From MESE01 sp036675035 (GTDB lineage: Bacteria > Pseudomonadota > Gammaproteobacteria > Burkholderiales > Burkholderiaceae_D): a DNA stretch of 55,043 nt. Both the position numbers and the translations under genes were made by a program. Shown one piece after another: positions 7,490 through 15,739 of the stretch. The stretch covers positions 1-55,043 of the forward strand of contig JAKFFO010000220.1 of assembly GCA_036675035.1 (NCBI GenBank), written 5' to 3'. Below the pieces are notes generated by a model. That model was given only the letters and a program-made list of their open reading frames with translations, did not search any database and had not been told where the DNA came from. Position 1 is the first letter of the stretch. Every line of letters begins with the position of its first letter.

Positions 7490-8257
7490 CTACGAGGCCG
7501 GCGCTCCATCGACGAACACCTTCAGTTCGCCCACCGAAAACCGGGTCCAGATTTCATTTGCGGTCAGCGGCTCCGTTACGATGATCGCGACCCGGTCGTT
7601 CGGCGTCGTGACCTGTGAAAAATCGACGATCATGTCTTCATCCGACAACCGCGCTTCTGCGAATGGATACTGGCGAACAATGTAATGCAGGTTGGTGGCG
7701 CAATGCGCGAACAATGCAGATCCGTCCGACAGCATCATGTTGAATACGCCGTATGTTGCGATCTCATCAGTGATTTCCTGCAACGCGATCGTCAGTTCGG
7801 CCAGCACCGGCAATGTTTCGCCGAAACGTCTGCGCAATTTCTGCAGCAGATAGCAAAATGCGCGCTCGCTATCGGTAGTGCCGACCGGTCGATACGGTCC
7901 GTCCAGCTGCGGCGTGAAATTCTTCAAGTCGCCGTTGTGCGCAAACACCCAGTATCGGCCCCATAACTCACGTACAAAAGGATGACAGTTTTCAAGCGCG
8001 ATGCGGCCTTGCGTCGCCTTGCGAATATGCGCGATCACATTCTTTGACTTGATCGGGCAACGCCTGATCAGATCTGCGATGGGCGATGCGATCGCCGCCT
8101 GGTAATCGACGAAATGGCGTACACCGGCGCCTTCAAAGAATGCAATTCCCCATCCGTCATTATGTACATCCGTGCCGCCGCCGCGAGTGGCAAATCCGGT
8201 AAAACTGAAAACAATGTCGGTCGGAACATTGCAGTTCATTCCAAGAAGCTGGCACAT
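7490..8257 (-). CDS. Class II glutamine amidotransferase (YafJ-like)
   Basis: This 255-residue Ntn-hydrolase domain protein has Cys2 as the predicted N-terminal nucleophile after methionine removal (MCQLLGMNC). Family marks include FATRGGGTDVHNDGWGIAF, VIAHIRKATQG, the oxyanion-site motif FAHNGDL, and TDSERAFCYLL. The domain releases ammonia from glutamine, but stand-alone YafJ-type proteins lack a synthase domain and their acceptor is unknown. It is convergent with the ketosynthase gene (19 bp between stops) and appears unrelated to the polyketide operon. No strong terminator separates the two. Confidence 0.85.
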   Translation of the reverse strand: MCQLLGMNCNVPTDIVFSFTGFATRGGGTDVHNDGWGIAFFEGAGVRHFVDYQAAIASPIADLIRRCPIKSKNVIAHIRKATQGRIALENCHPFVRELWGRYWVFAHNGDLKNFTPQLDGPYRPVGTTDSERAFCYLLQKLRRRFGETLPVLAELTIALQEITDEIATYGVFNMMLSDGSALFAHCATNLHYIVRQYPFAEARLSDEDMIVDFSQVTTPNDRVAIIVTEPLTANEIWTRFSVGELKVFVDGAPAS

Positions 8258-8735
8258 ATCTGAATATTTGAAAAATTAGAAAGACGTCTTTGCGACGGCC
8301 AGCGAAACGTCAATGGAGTGTCTGAAAATGAATGATCGCAATATGGCGCGCGCGTCACGCGGAGGTGTGTTTGTAGATCGAAACATTTCTTTTATCCTTG
8401 ATTTTGTTTATGAAATTATATGCCTCTTCTGCTAAATGGAAGGAGGCGATAACTGTAGATATTTAAAGACGAAGCAGCATTGCGCATTTGGCCAATGCCG
8501 TTCGCGTGAAACTTTTTGCCGATTGCCAGCCGGCGTCGCGTAACGCCAAGCGGCACCCATCTCGCAAGACATGCGCGCCGGTGTAGAGTTTTTATGGTTT
8601 GTAATCGGAAGTCGATAGTTGGAACTGAATGATGTCGAGACAGCCATTAAACATTAATAATGTTAATCAAAAAATATCGTCTTTATTTCAACTGTTTCGC
8701 GATCAGAGGCAGCGCAATTTCCTTGTGTGTCGGAA
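8258..8735. other. Gene-free region between the amidotransferase and the TrmB-like gene
   Basis: This gap of 478 bp holds no convincing coding frame on either strand. It is AT-rich around 8380-8420, probably the promoter side of the amidotransferase gene, and contains a weak GCCTC/GAGGC hairpin near 8421-8446. I see no RNA gene. Confidence 0.5.
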
Positions 8736-9455
8736 TCACCTCATGAGGTTTGTTCGACATCGCCACAGGGTATGGCCAGAAGCAAGATATTTGGATTCAA
8801 ATGGTGTGATCGGGATCAAGTGCACAGTGGTTTCCCCCACATGCGATTGGTGCTCGTTCGTAATATTGGGAAGGTATTGCTCGGACTCGATTTCGATTGC
8901 AGTTAGCTGGCTCAGCGCAGCGGCGCATTCATCGATATAAATGCGCCAATTGCTGCGACATTCGAAATGGCCACCCAGCGCAACGATGGTCGGAAAGACC
9001 GCGTGGCCATGCCAGCGCCGCGCAACATGATGTTTCTTGGGCCATGGATTGGGATACAGAAGATAGTGTCGATCGGGGCATATTCGGGCCTGGTGCATCA
9101 AGCGCCAGAAATCAACCAGATCGGCGCGCACCTTGATAAAGTTTACAGGCCATGCGCCCGACCATGCGACATTTCGATCGAGACGGTCGGCCGACTGGTC
9201 GACGCCGATCACAAAATGGTCGGGAAATTGCGTCGCCAGGTGCAAGGTAGAAAGGCCGGTACCGCAACCAGCATCGAGAATCATCGGCGATTCGCCCATG
9301 CGGCGCCAGGCGGCGATGCTGACATCAAACGCGGCCGCATTACAGGCGGCCACCGGTTTAAGAAACTCGCTTGTCGCATGTTTGGCAACCAGCTTTTCGA
9401 GGTTTTCGTGTATATCGGTTTGAGTGCTGCTAATCGGGCGGGAGTTGGCGTGCAT
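8736..9455 (-). CDS. TrmB-like SAM-dependent methyltransferase
   Basis: This 239-residue protein has SAM motif I (MILDAGCGTGLS, about residues 58-69) and the TrmB signature in variant form (LYPNPWPKKHHVARRW instead of PDPWPKKRH). TrmB methylates G46 of tRNA at N7. The N-terminal half diverges from housekeeping TrmB, and the two residues before the NPWPKK block differ (YPNP for DPDP-like), so it may be a paralogue with another substrate. The ATG at 9455 has no clear ribosome-binding site; an internal start is possible. An MFS gene runs divergently 171 bp away. Confidence 0.7.
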   Translation of the reverse strand: MHANSRPISSTQTDIHENLEKLVAKHATSEFLKPVAACNAAAFDVSIAAWRRMGESPMILDAGCGTGLSTLHLATQFPDHFVIGVDQSADRLDRNVAWSGAWPVNFIKVRADLVDFWRLMHQARICPDRHYLLYPNPWPKKHHVARRWHGHAVFPTIVALGGHFECRSNWRIYIDECAAALSQLTAIEIESEQYLPNITNEHQSHVGETTVHLIPITPFESKYLASGHTLWRCRTNLMR

Positions 9456-9588
9456 AAGAATAATCGATTTTTTATTGCGTTATCTTAACGTGGTACCGGG
9501 ACGTGCCACTGCGGTTTATGTTTTTGAATGCCCGACTGGAAGCCAGATCGGCAATAAGGCCCGTTCAATATCGTCATGCTCGACCAGT

Positions 9589-9604
9589 ATTGAATGCATT
9601 CAAT
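9589..9604. promoter_or_regulatory. 16-bp perfect palindrome upstream of the MFS gene
   Basis: ATTGAATG at 9589-9596 is followed by its reverse complement CATTCAAT at 9597-9604. A third half-site, TTCAAT, lies at 9564-9569. The site is 22 bp before the ATG at 9627, where a repressor would block transcription. The regulator is unknown. Confidence 0.45.
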
Positions 9605-9626
9605 GATTTCAGAGCATAATCGCGTG

Positions 9627-10973
9627 ATGACCGCCGCATTGCCGCCCGCCATCCGCAACCCTCCTCCCGTATCAACCAATGCTGGCTATCCGCCGGCGTT
9701 GTTGGCATTCCTGATGTGGGGCATGGCAGCCGCGTTTTATCTGTTCGGGTTTTTCCATCGCGTTACACCGGCCGTCCTTACCTCCGAATTGATGCGCGAC
9801 TTCAGCCTGACCGCAGCAATGCTTGGCAATCTCTCGGCATTTTATTTTTATTTTTATGCGGCCATGCAAATTCCAACCGGGGTATTGGTTGATCGTTACG
9901 GACCTCGAAAAATACTGGCTGCCGGAGCACTGGTCGGCGGTGTAGGCGCATTGCTGTTTGCATTCGCTGACAGCTATATTTCCTCCGCAGTCGGGCGCGG
10001 CCTGATCGGCGGCACGGTCGCCGTCGCATGGGTATCGATGCTGAAGCTGTCGGCGCATTGGTTCGATGCGCGGCGTCTTGGCGCAGTTACCGGTGTTTCA
10101 TTGGCAATAGGAACCATGGGCGCGGTGCTCGCGGGCTTGCCGCTGCGCGCATTGTCGGATGCAGTTGGCTGGCGCAATGTGATTGGTGCATCGGGGTCGG
10201 TGGCACTTCTGCTGGCGCTGATGATTTTCCTGCTGATGCGCGACGATCCATCGGAACGAGGATTCAAAAGCTACGTGCTGCCTGATTCGCATGCGAACAG
10301 GCCGTCTTTTTCGTCGATATTAAAGGGAATGGGCGAAATATGGCGCTATCGGAATGTAGCGTTGCTGTTCTGGGTGCCATCGGGACTGTGCGGTGCATTC
10401 CTGACATTCACCGGCCTTTGGGGCGTACCGTTTTTGGTGCAGCAACATGATTTGACCGCAAAATCCGCTTCCTTGATTACCAGTGGAATGCTGATCGCAT
10501 TTTCGTGCGGCGGTGTGATGCTCGGCATGCTGTCGGATAAATTACGCAAGCGAAAATTCCCTTTTGTGCTGGGCGGCCTGGGCGTGGTGGTGGGGTTTGG
10601 TGCGCTTTGCATTGCGCCCGACGCGCCGCTGATCGTACTCGTGCCACTATTGGTGGTCGGCGCGTTCGGCTCCGGCAGCATGGTAATCGTATTTTTGTAC
10701 GCCAGGGAATCGGCGCCGGTACGCCTGTCGGGTACGGTGGCAGGCGCCGTCAATATGGGCGTGATGGTAGGACCGTTGGCCCAGCAGCCGGTGATCGGCT
10801 GGATTCTCGACCGTTACTGGGGCGGCGCGCTCAGCCATGGCGCACGTCTCTATGAGATGCAAGCTTACAAGCTTGCGTTCAGTTTTCTGTTCGTATGGGT
10901 GCTTACTGCATATGTCGCCTTGCTGTTTACGAAAGAAAGCAATGGCTTGCAGTATTGCGAAAGAGCGCGTTAG
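9627..10973 (+). CDS. MFS transporter
   Basis: This 448-residue protein has about 12 transmembrane segments and a classic motif A loop (GVLVDRYGPRKIL). Later segments include YRNVALLFWVPSGLCGAF and a cytoplasmic DKLRKRKFPF loop between the halves. It resembles predicted sugar or organic-acid permeases, but the substrate is not determinable. The frame is open from ATG 9594. I prefer ATG 9627 because the earlier start sits inside a 16-bp palindrome that looks like an operator, and homologous proteins rarely carry a long polar N-terminus. Ribosome-binding sites are weak for both. The DUF3567 gene is convergent, 43 bp downstream. Confidence 0.85.
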   Translation: MTAALPPAIRNPPPVSTNAGYPPALLAFLMWGMAAAFYLFGFFHRVTPAVLTSELMRDFSLTAAMLGNLSAFYFYFYAAMQIPTGVLVDRYGPRKILAAGALVGGVGALLFAFADSYISSAVGRGLIGGTVAVAWVSMLKLSAHWFDARRLGAVTGVSLAIGTMGAVLAGLPLRALSDAVGWRNVIGASGSVALLLALMIFLLMRDDPSERGFKSYVLPDSHANRPSFSSILKGMGEIWRYRNVALLFWVPSGLCGAFLTFTGLWGVPFLVQQHDLTAKSASLITSGMLIAFSCGGVMLGMLSDKLRKRKFPFVLGGLGVVVGFGALCIAPDAPLIVLVPLLVVGAFGSGSMVIVFLYARESAPVRLSGTVAGAVNMGVMVGPLAQQPVIGWILDRYWGGALSHGARLYEMQAYKLAFSFLFVWVLTAYVALLFTKESNGLQYCERAR

Positions 10974-11016
10974 GCAAAACGGCATGGGATAACTGCCGTC
11001 TGCCGCATTTAGCGCG

Positions 11017-11274
11017 CTAGTGAAGAACGACCGGCTGGCTCATCAATACATCATAATTTCCGAGAAACGCGTCGATTTCTTCGACACTCGGTTCGGTGGC
11101 AATCAGGTTTTCCACATTCTTGCGAAACGCTTCCGCCAGTGTGCCGCCAATAAATGTTTCCCGTTTTACCGATTTATCCATGATTTCGTAACCGCCAAAG
11201 CGCAGAGCTTCGCGGCCGTCATCGACGCCGAATTCGACGACACTATATTGCTCGCTGTTATAGATCAGGTTCAT
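11017..11274 (-). CDS. DUF3567 family protein
   Basis: This small 85-residue protein (starting MNLIYNSEQYSVVEFG) matches the DUF3567 family that is nearly confined to Burkholderiales and has no known function. It is acidic and soluble, with no signal peptide. The start at 11274 is supported by GAAGGAG eight bases upstream; an upstream in-frame ATG would only add a cysteine-rich leader without a ribosome-binding site. It is convergent with the MFS gene and stands alone. Confidence 0.8.
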   Translation of the reverse strand: MNLIYNSEQYSVVEFGVDDGREALRFGGYEIMDKSVKRETFIGGTLAEAFRKNVENLIATEPSVEEIDAFLGNYDVLMSQPVVLH

Positions 11275-11500
11275 GTGCGCTCCTTCAAGTGGCGCTGCAA
11301 AAAAACAGCACCTCATTCACATGAAAGCACATGGCGCTTGCCGGGCCGTTTTCAAGTCTTAATTTACATAAACCGGGGATTGGCAGATAGCTGCGTCGCG
11401 GCAGTTACGATTTCCTTGCTCCCGGCGCTGTGGCAGCGAAGGACAAGAAGGGGGACGCGAAAAGTTAAGTCATTTCAATACTGAATCAACCAGACCACGT

Positions 11501-11860
11501 TCAAGCTGGCAGATCTTCAGTCAAAGCCAGCAAGGCGTCGTATGGAGGTCGCGTCAGAAATTGCCGAACGCTGTCGATATGCTGCGTAGTCGCAAGGCTG
11601 ATATACAGTTGCTCAGGAGGATGCCGAAGCAGCCGGTCAAGCGTCACACGCATTGTCAAATTGCCGGTGCAGCATATGCAACCGGGCGCGATCCGCTTGA
11701 TCCGAATATTCGCATCGTTTGTGAATGGCGCGAAATGGTTGATGCCGTCGGGCATGCCTTCGAGAATCAATGCCGTATTGCAGCGCTCGTCCATTCGCGC
11801 CGCAATTGCCTGCTCCCGTGCCGATGCAGAACGTCCGACGACCAGCGTGGTAGGGATCAT
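11501..11860 (-). CDS. Small CobW/G3E-like protein without P-loop
   Basis: This 119-residue protein keeps the metal-binding CxCC signature of COG0523/CobW GTPases (Cys61, Cys63, Cys64 in APGCICCTGNLTM), with the following RVTLDRLLR helix. Those proteins are metallochaperones or metal-centre assembly GTPases of 300 or more residues. Here the expected Walker A reads VVGRSASAREQ, without the GxxGxGKT lysine, and the C-terminal half is absent. It probably binds no GTP in the usual way. The start overlaps the response-regulator stop (ATGA), so it is cotranslated with that gene. A role in metal sensing for the two-component system is a guess. Confidence 0.65.
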   Translation of the reverse strand: MIPTTLVVGRSASAREQAIAARMDERCNTALILEGMPDGINHFAPFTNDANIRIKRIAPGCICCTGNLTMRVTLDRLLRHPPEQLYISLATTQHIDSVRQFLTRPPYDALLALTEDLPA

Positions 11861-12585
11861 CCGCCTTTTTTTGCCAACTTTCCTGGCTCGACGCCCAACT
11901 GTTTCAGCTTTCGATACAAATGAGTACGTTCCAGGCCGGTTCTTTCCGCGACCCTTGTCATGCTTCCCCCCTCACGCACGAGGTGATGTTCAAAATAGGC
12001 ACGTTCGAAGGCATCGCGCGCTTCGCGCAGCGGCAATTCAAACGGCACGGTGAACGTGTGCTCATTGGGGAGCACTGTCGCATGAAGCAGGTGTCCGCCG
12101 GAAACAGGGTTATTCATGTTTGCCGGTTGAACCGGCAAACCGGTTGTGGCATTGTGTTCAACCGCATTTACGGAGACTGGCCGTGCATGCGTTTGATACA
12201 TCGCGCTGCGCGCCGTTTCCTGGCCGCGCGACAAGCCTTGCTGCACAGCCTTGAGCAGCTTTTGCAACGAGATCGGTTTTTCCAGGAAATTGAGCGCGCC
12301 TATGCGCGTTGCTTCGACTGCAGTATCGATAGTGGCGTGTCCGGACATCATGATGACCGGCATCGTAAGCAAGCCGTCGCGCTGCCATTCCTTGAGCAGG
12401 GTCACGCCGTCGGTATCCGGCATCCATATATCGAGCAGAACCAGATCGGGGGTGCTGTTGGCGCGCATTTCCCGCGCTTGCCGCGCGTTTTCTGCGGTGG
12501 TTATGACATGTCCTTCGTCGCCCAGAATCTCGGAGAGCAACTCGCGGATACCCATTTCATCGTCGACTACCAATATATTTGCCAT
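11857..12585 (-). CDS. NtrX-like response regulator lacking the AAA+ domain
   Basis: This protein of 242 residues has a receiver domain (about 4-115; Asp8, Asp9 and phospho-acceptor Asp52 in LLDIWMPDTDG; conserved Lys in FLEKPISLQKLL). A low-complexity linker follows (about 125-190), then a Fis-type helix-turn-helix (about 198-235; MTRVAERTGLERTHLYRKLKQLG). Full-length NtrX has a sigma-54 AAA+ domain between these parts; here it is missing, so the protein cannot activate sigma-54 RNA polymerase directly and probably acts as a repressor or a sigma-70-type regulator. The cognate kinase gene lies 250 bp upstream on the same strand. Confidence 0.85.
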   Translation of the reverse strand: MANILVVDDEMGIRELLSEILGDEGHVITTAENARQAREMRANSTPDLVLLDIWMPDTDGVTLLKEWQRDGLLTMPVIMMSGHATIDTAVEATRIGALNFLEKPISLQKLLKAVQQGLSRGQETARSAMYQTHARPVSVNAVEHNATTGLPVQPANMNNPVSGGHLLHATVLPNEHTFTVPFELPLREARDAFERAYFEHHLVREGGSMTRVAERTGLERTHLYRKLKQLGVEPGKLAKKGG

Positions 12586-12835
12586 CTGGGTGCCTTCTTC
12601 ATATCAATGCAATCTCGTTCCTGGCCAGACTCGCCAAGCACGGAACAACTGGAATATTAAAACCAATCCGGTCAGCAGGATTGAGTTCCAGCGAATTATT
12701 TGGGAATAGCGGAATGCGCAAAAAATCCACTTTCTGTCATTCGATACCGCGCTTGTGCTGACGGTGTTGCGGACCTTGTCAATGTCAGATTCTGAACCGA
12801 TTACTGCGCGTCCGTATTGATCAAATGCATCCCGC

Positions 12836-15115
12836 TCAATCCATGGGTGATAACTTTAACAGCAAAATTGATATTTTGGCACCATTTGCATTCTGTCGAT
12901 TCTGGATATCGATTCTGCCGCCATGTTCTTCAATGATTTTTTTCACCATCGCCAAACCCAGGCCGGTACCGCGCGCTTTTGACGTCACATAGGGTTCAAA
13001 GGCGCGCGCCAGGATCTTCGGTGCGAATCCAGGGCCATTGTCGGAAATCGAAAGCCGGACTGCAGTTCGTGCGTCACCGTCCGAACTCTGGTAGCGGATG
13101 GCTTCGGTGGCGACGTCGATGTGCGGTTGGTTTCCGCCGGCGCTGCGTTCGAGCACCGCATCCTGCGCATTCTGCAGCAGGTTGTGTATGACCTGGCGCA
13201 ATTGGGTCGCATCGCCCATTACCCGCGGCAGTCCGGTGGCCAGTTTGGCGTGAATGATGTCGCGTTCGTCGCCAGCAATATAAAGCCCGAGAATTTCCTC
13301 GATCAGTTCGTTCAGATCGAGCGGCGACAATACGGCGGGAGGCGTTCTCGCGTACTCGCGAAAATCGTCGACCATGCGTTTCATTGCAGCTACCTGGTTC
13401 ACAATGGTGGACGTGCCCTTGCTGAGCATCGTAGCGTCGCTCGGTGCGAGCTTGCTTTCAAGCTTCATTTGCAATCGCTCCGCCGATAACTGAATCGGGG
13501 TCAGCGGATTCTTGATCTCGTGCGCAAGGCGGCGCGCAACTTCACCCCAGGCGATCGAACGCTGCGCCGAAATCACGTCTGAAATATCATCGAACACTAC
13601 GACGTAGCCGGTTCCGCTTTCGACCGGCAGGCGCGATCCGCGCGCCAGCAGTGTAATCGTGTTTTCGGTCCCGGCGTCGTCGATTTTGCGCGGGACCTCG
13701 ATTTGCTGCTGCCAATGCAGGTTGCCGGCCCCGGCTTCTCCAGTCGCCGATTGCGCACTTTGCTCGGAAAATGCGGTAGTCACCGTCTGCGCGAAAACAT
13801 TCAATCCGTCGATTGCAGGCAGCGGCTTCCCAAGGCAGTCGCTGAAGTCGTTCTGCAAGATACGCTTGACCGATTCATTGCAGGTGACCAGCTTGAACTG
13901 GCCGTCCAGTACCATCACGCCGGCCGACATATTGGCAAGCACCGATTCCAGATATGCCTTGGCAGTTTCGAGCTCGCTGCGATTTCTTTCGACGGCGGCG
14001 CGCGCATCGTAAAGCTGGCGTGTCATCGTGTTGAACGACTGCGTCAGTGTGCCGAGCTCGTCTGAGCTTGCCACGATCGGGCGCGGCGAAAGATTTCCCT
14101 GCGCAACCGCTTTGGTACCTTCCGCCAACAGAAGCAGCGGTTTTGCCAAATCCGTCGCAATCAGGAAGGCACTGACCAGCGCGCCGAAAATCGCCAGCAG
14201 CAGCGTGAGCGTCAGCGTAACGATATAAATCTTGCGCAGCCCGGTACGCGCCAGCGCACGCTCCTGATATTCACCGTACGCTACCCGCAAAGCCTCGGCA
14301 TTGATTGCGAGCTCGGGCGGCACCGGCTGCAGCAATTGCAGGAAGCGCAATTCGCTTTGCAGCGATAACGTATTGCTGGCACTTGGTATTGCAACGATCA
14401 CCCTCAGGCGAAGCGCTCCGGGATCGGACTGCACGGCTGACTTCGGGGAGCCGCCATCGAAATCATCTTCGCCTTCGATGGCGGCATAGCCTCGCGAAAC
14501 GCGCGCTTGATGCAGCATCGACGTAGTTGGCAAGTCGGATACCAGCGTGCCGATCTCGTTGCCTGCACTGGCGATGATGCGTCCGGTGTTGCTTATGATT
14601 AAAGCTTCCTGCTTCTGGCCTTGGTCGCGCAGACTGGACAGGCGCATGATTTGCGCCGAGTCCGAGAAGTCGGACAAGTCGAGCGCCATGCTGCGTGCCT
14701 TCGCGCTCAAGTCGGATAACGACGAATCGAGTGCGGCGCGTCCAAGATTGAGGCCCGACTCGAGGGCGGATTCCACGCGTACGTCAAACCATGATTCGAT
14801 CGATCTGGACACGAACTGCACCGATACCAGATAAATCACGATACCGGGCAGGATGCCAATGACCGCGAACAGCAAGACCAGGCGCGCCATCAGCCTGGAG
14901 CCGAATTTGCCGCGCTTATGTCGCTTGTAAAGGCGGAACAGCAGCAGCAGAACCAGCCCCAGCAGCGCTGCTGCTATCAACGCATTCAGGCCAAGCAGCC
15001 ATGGATAATGCTGATCGAAAAATGCGGTATTTGCAGATGCCGATGCCAGCACGAATAAAAGGATGCCGGCGACTGCCGCGCCGACCACCACCATATACCG
15101 CAACATCCGGGTCAC
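12836..15115 (-). CDS. NtrY-like membrane sensor histidine kinase
   Basis: This 759-residue kinase has N-terminal transmembrane helices at about 8-28, 38-63 and 77-100, an extracytoplasmic segment, and a further helix near 300-322. A HAMP domain follows (LATDLAKPLLLLAEGTKAVA region), then a PAS-like domain near 390-500. The HisKA box has His532 (RLAHEIKNPLTPIQL). The ATP-binding lid has NLLQNAQDAV, DNGPGFA and GTGLGLAMVKK. This is the NtrY layout; in betaproteobacteria such kinases are linked to nitrogen and redox or respiratory signals. The start overlaps the DUF4390 stop by 4 bp. Confidence 0.9.
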   Translation of the reverse strand: MTRMLRYMVVVGAAVAGILLFVLASASANTAFFDQHYPWLLGLNALIAAALLGLVLLLLFRLYKRHKRGKFGSRLMARLVLLFAVIGILPGIVIYLVSVQFVSRSIESWFDVRVESALESGLNLGRAALDSSLSDLSAKARSMALDLSDFSDSAQIMRLSSLRDQGQKQEALIISNTGRIIASAGNEIGTLVSDLPTTSMLHQARVSRGYAAIEGEDDFDGGSPKSAVQSDPGALRLRVIVAIPSASNTLSLQSELRFLQLLQPVPPELAINAEALRVAYGEYQERALARTGLRKIYIVTLTLTLLLAIFGALVSAFLIATDLAKPLLLLAEGTKAVAQGNLSPRPIVASSDELGTLTQSFNTMTRQLYDARAAVERNRSELETAKAYLESVLANMSAGVMVLDGQFKLVTCNESVKRILQNDFSDCLGKPLPAIDGLNVFAQTVTTAFSEQSAQSATGEAGAGNLHWQQQIEVPRKIDDAGTENTITLLARGSRLPVESGTGYVVVFDDISDVISAQRSIAWGEVARRLAHEIKNPLTPIQLSAERLQMKLESKLAPSDATMLSKGTSTIVNQVAAMKRMVDDFREYARTPPAVLSPLDLNELIEEILGLYIAGDERDIIHAKLATGLPRVMGDATQLRQVIHNLLQNAQDAVLERSAGGNQPHIDVATEAIRYQSSDGDARTAVRLSISDNGPGFAPKILARAFEPYVTSKARGTGLGLAMVKKIIEEHGGRIDIQNRQNANGAKISILLLKLSPMD

Positions 15116-15693
15116 TTGTTTTCTGCCTTGAAACTAAAGTATTTCCATTCGGATGAAAACTGCCAATCGCTGCTGTTCAATGCATGGACCTGGAATGGTT
15201 TCGATAACTGCGCAACATCAAGATATATCCGTACGCCGACGGTGTAAGTCTGGCCAGGCTTTAATTCGTCGGTGTCGGCGACTACCCAGCGAGGGGAACG
15301 TTTTACCAAAGACAATGCGTCGTCAAGGGTATTGAACGTTTGCTGAAGGCTATCGGTAATCGCAGCGCGATATTGACGGGTAAGCAAGTTATACGAGACG
15401 CGAATGGTGCGCGATTCGCTGATGGCCGTTTCGTCGAACCAGTACCAGCGCGGTCGCATGATTACCACTTCGGTGGTGAAATACAGTGGAAAGCCACGTG
15501 CGATTGCATCTTCCAGCCCGCTCGGCAGTTCGAAATCGAATGTTGCCGAGAGTTTGTAACCTTCTGCGGATGGTTCCAGATGAGCCTGAACGATCTCGAT
15601 GTTCTGTGCGGCCTGTGCCGATGGCTGTGGTAAAAAGAGCGTAAGTATCAACGCCGTCAAAAGCCAGCAGGTGAGAAAGGCTCGTCGAATCAC
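15112..15693 (-). CDS. DUF4390 domain exported protein
   Basis: This 193-residue protein has a signal peptide (about 1-28, with SAQA before the mature end) and a beta-rich DUF4390 domain (for example LPSGLEDAIARGFPLYF and MRPRWYWFDE). The family is almost always next to an NtrY-like kinase in betaproteobacteria. Here the stop overlaps the kinase start in ATGA, so a periplasmic accessory role for the kinase is reasonable but inferred. It follows rsmB by 46 bp on the same strand. Confidence 0.85.
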   Translation of the reverse strand: MIRRAFLTCWLLTALILTLFLPQPSAQAAQNIEIVQAHLEPSAEGYKLSATFDFELPSGLEDAIARGFPLYFTTEVVIMRPRWYWFDETAISESRTIRVSYNLLTRQYRAAITDSLQQTFNTLDDALSLVKRSPRWVVADTDELKPGQTYTVGVRIYLDVAQLSKPFQVHALNSSDWQFSSEWKYFSFKAENK

Positions 15694-15739
15694 GAATGAG
15701 GGCGGAGATCAATCCGCGGAAAATGGTTGAACGGTTTCA

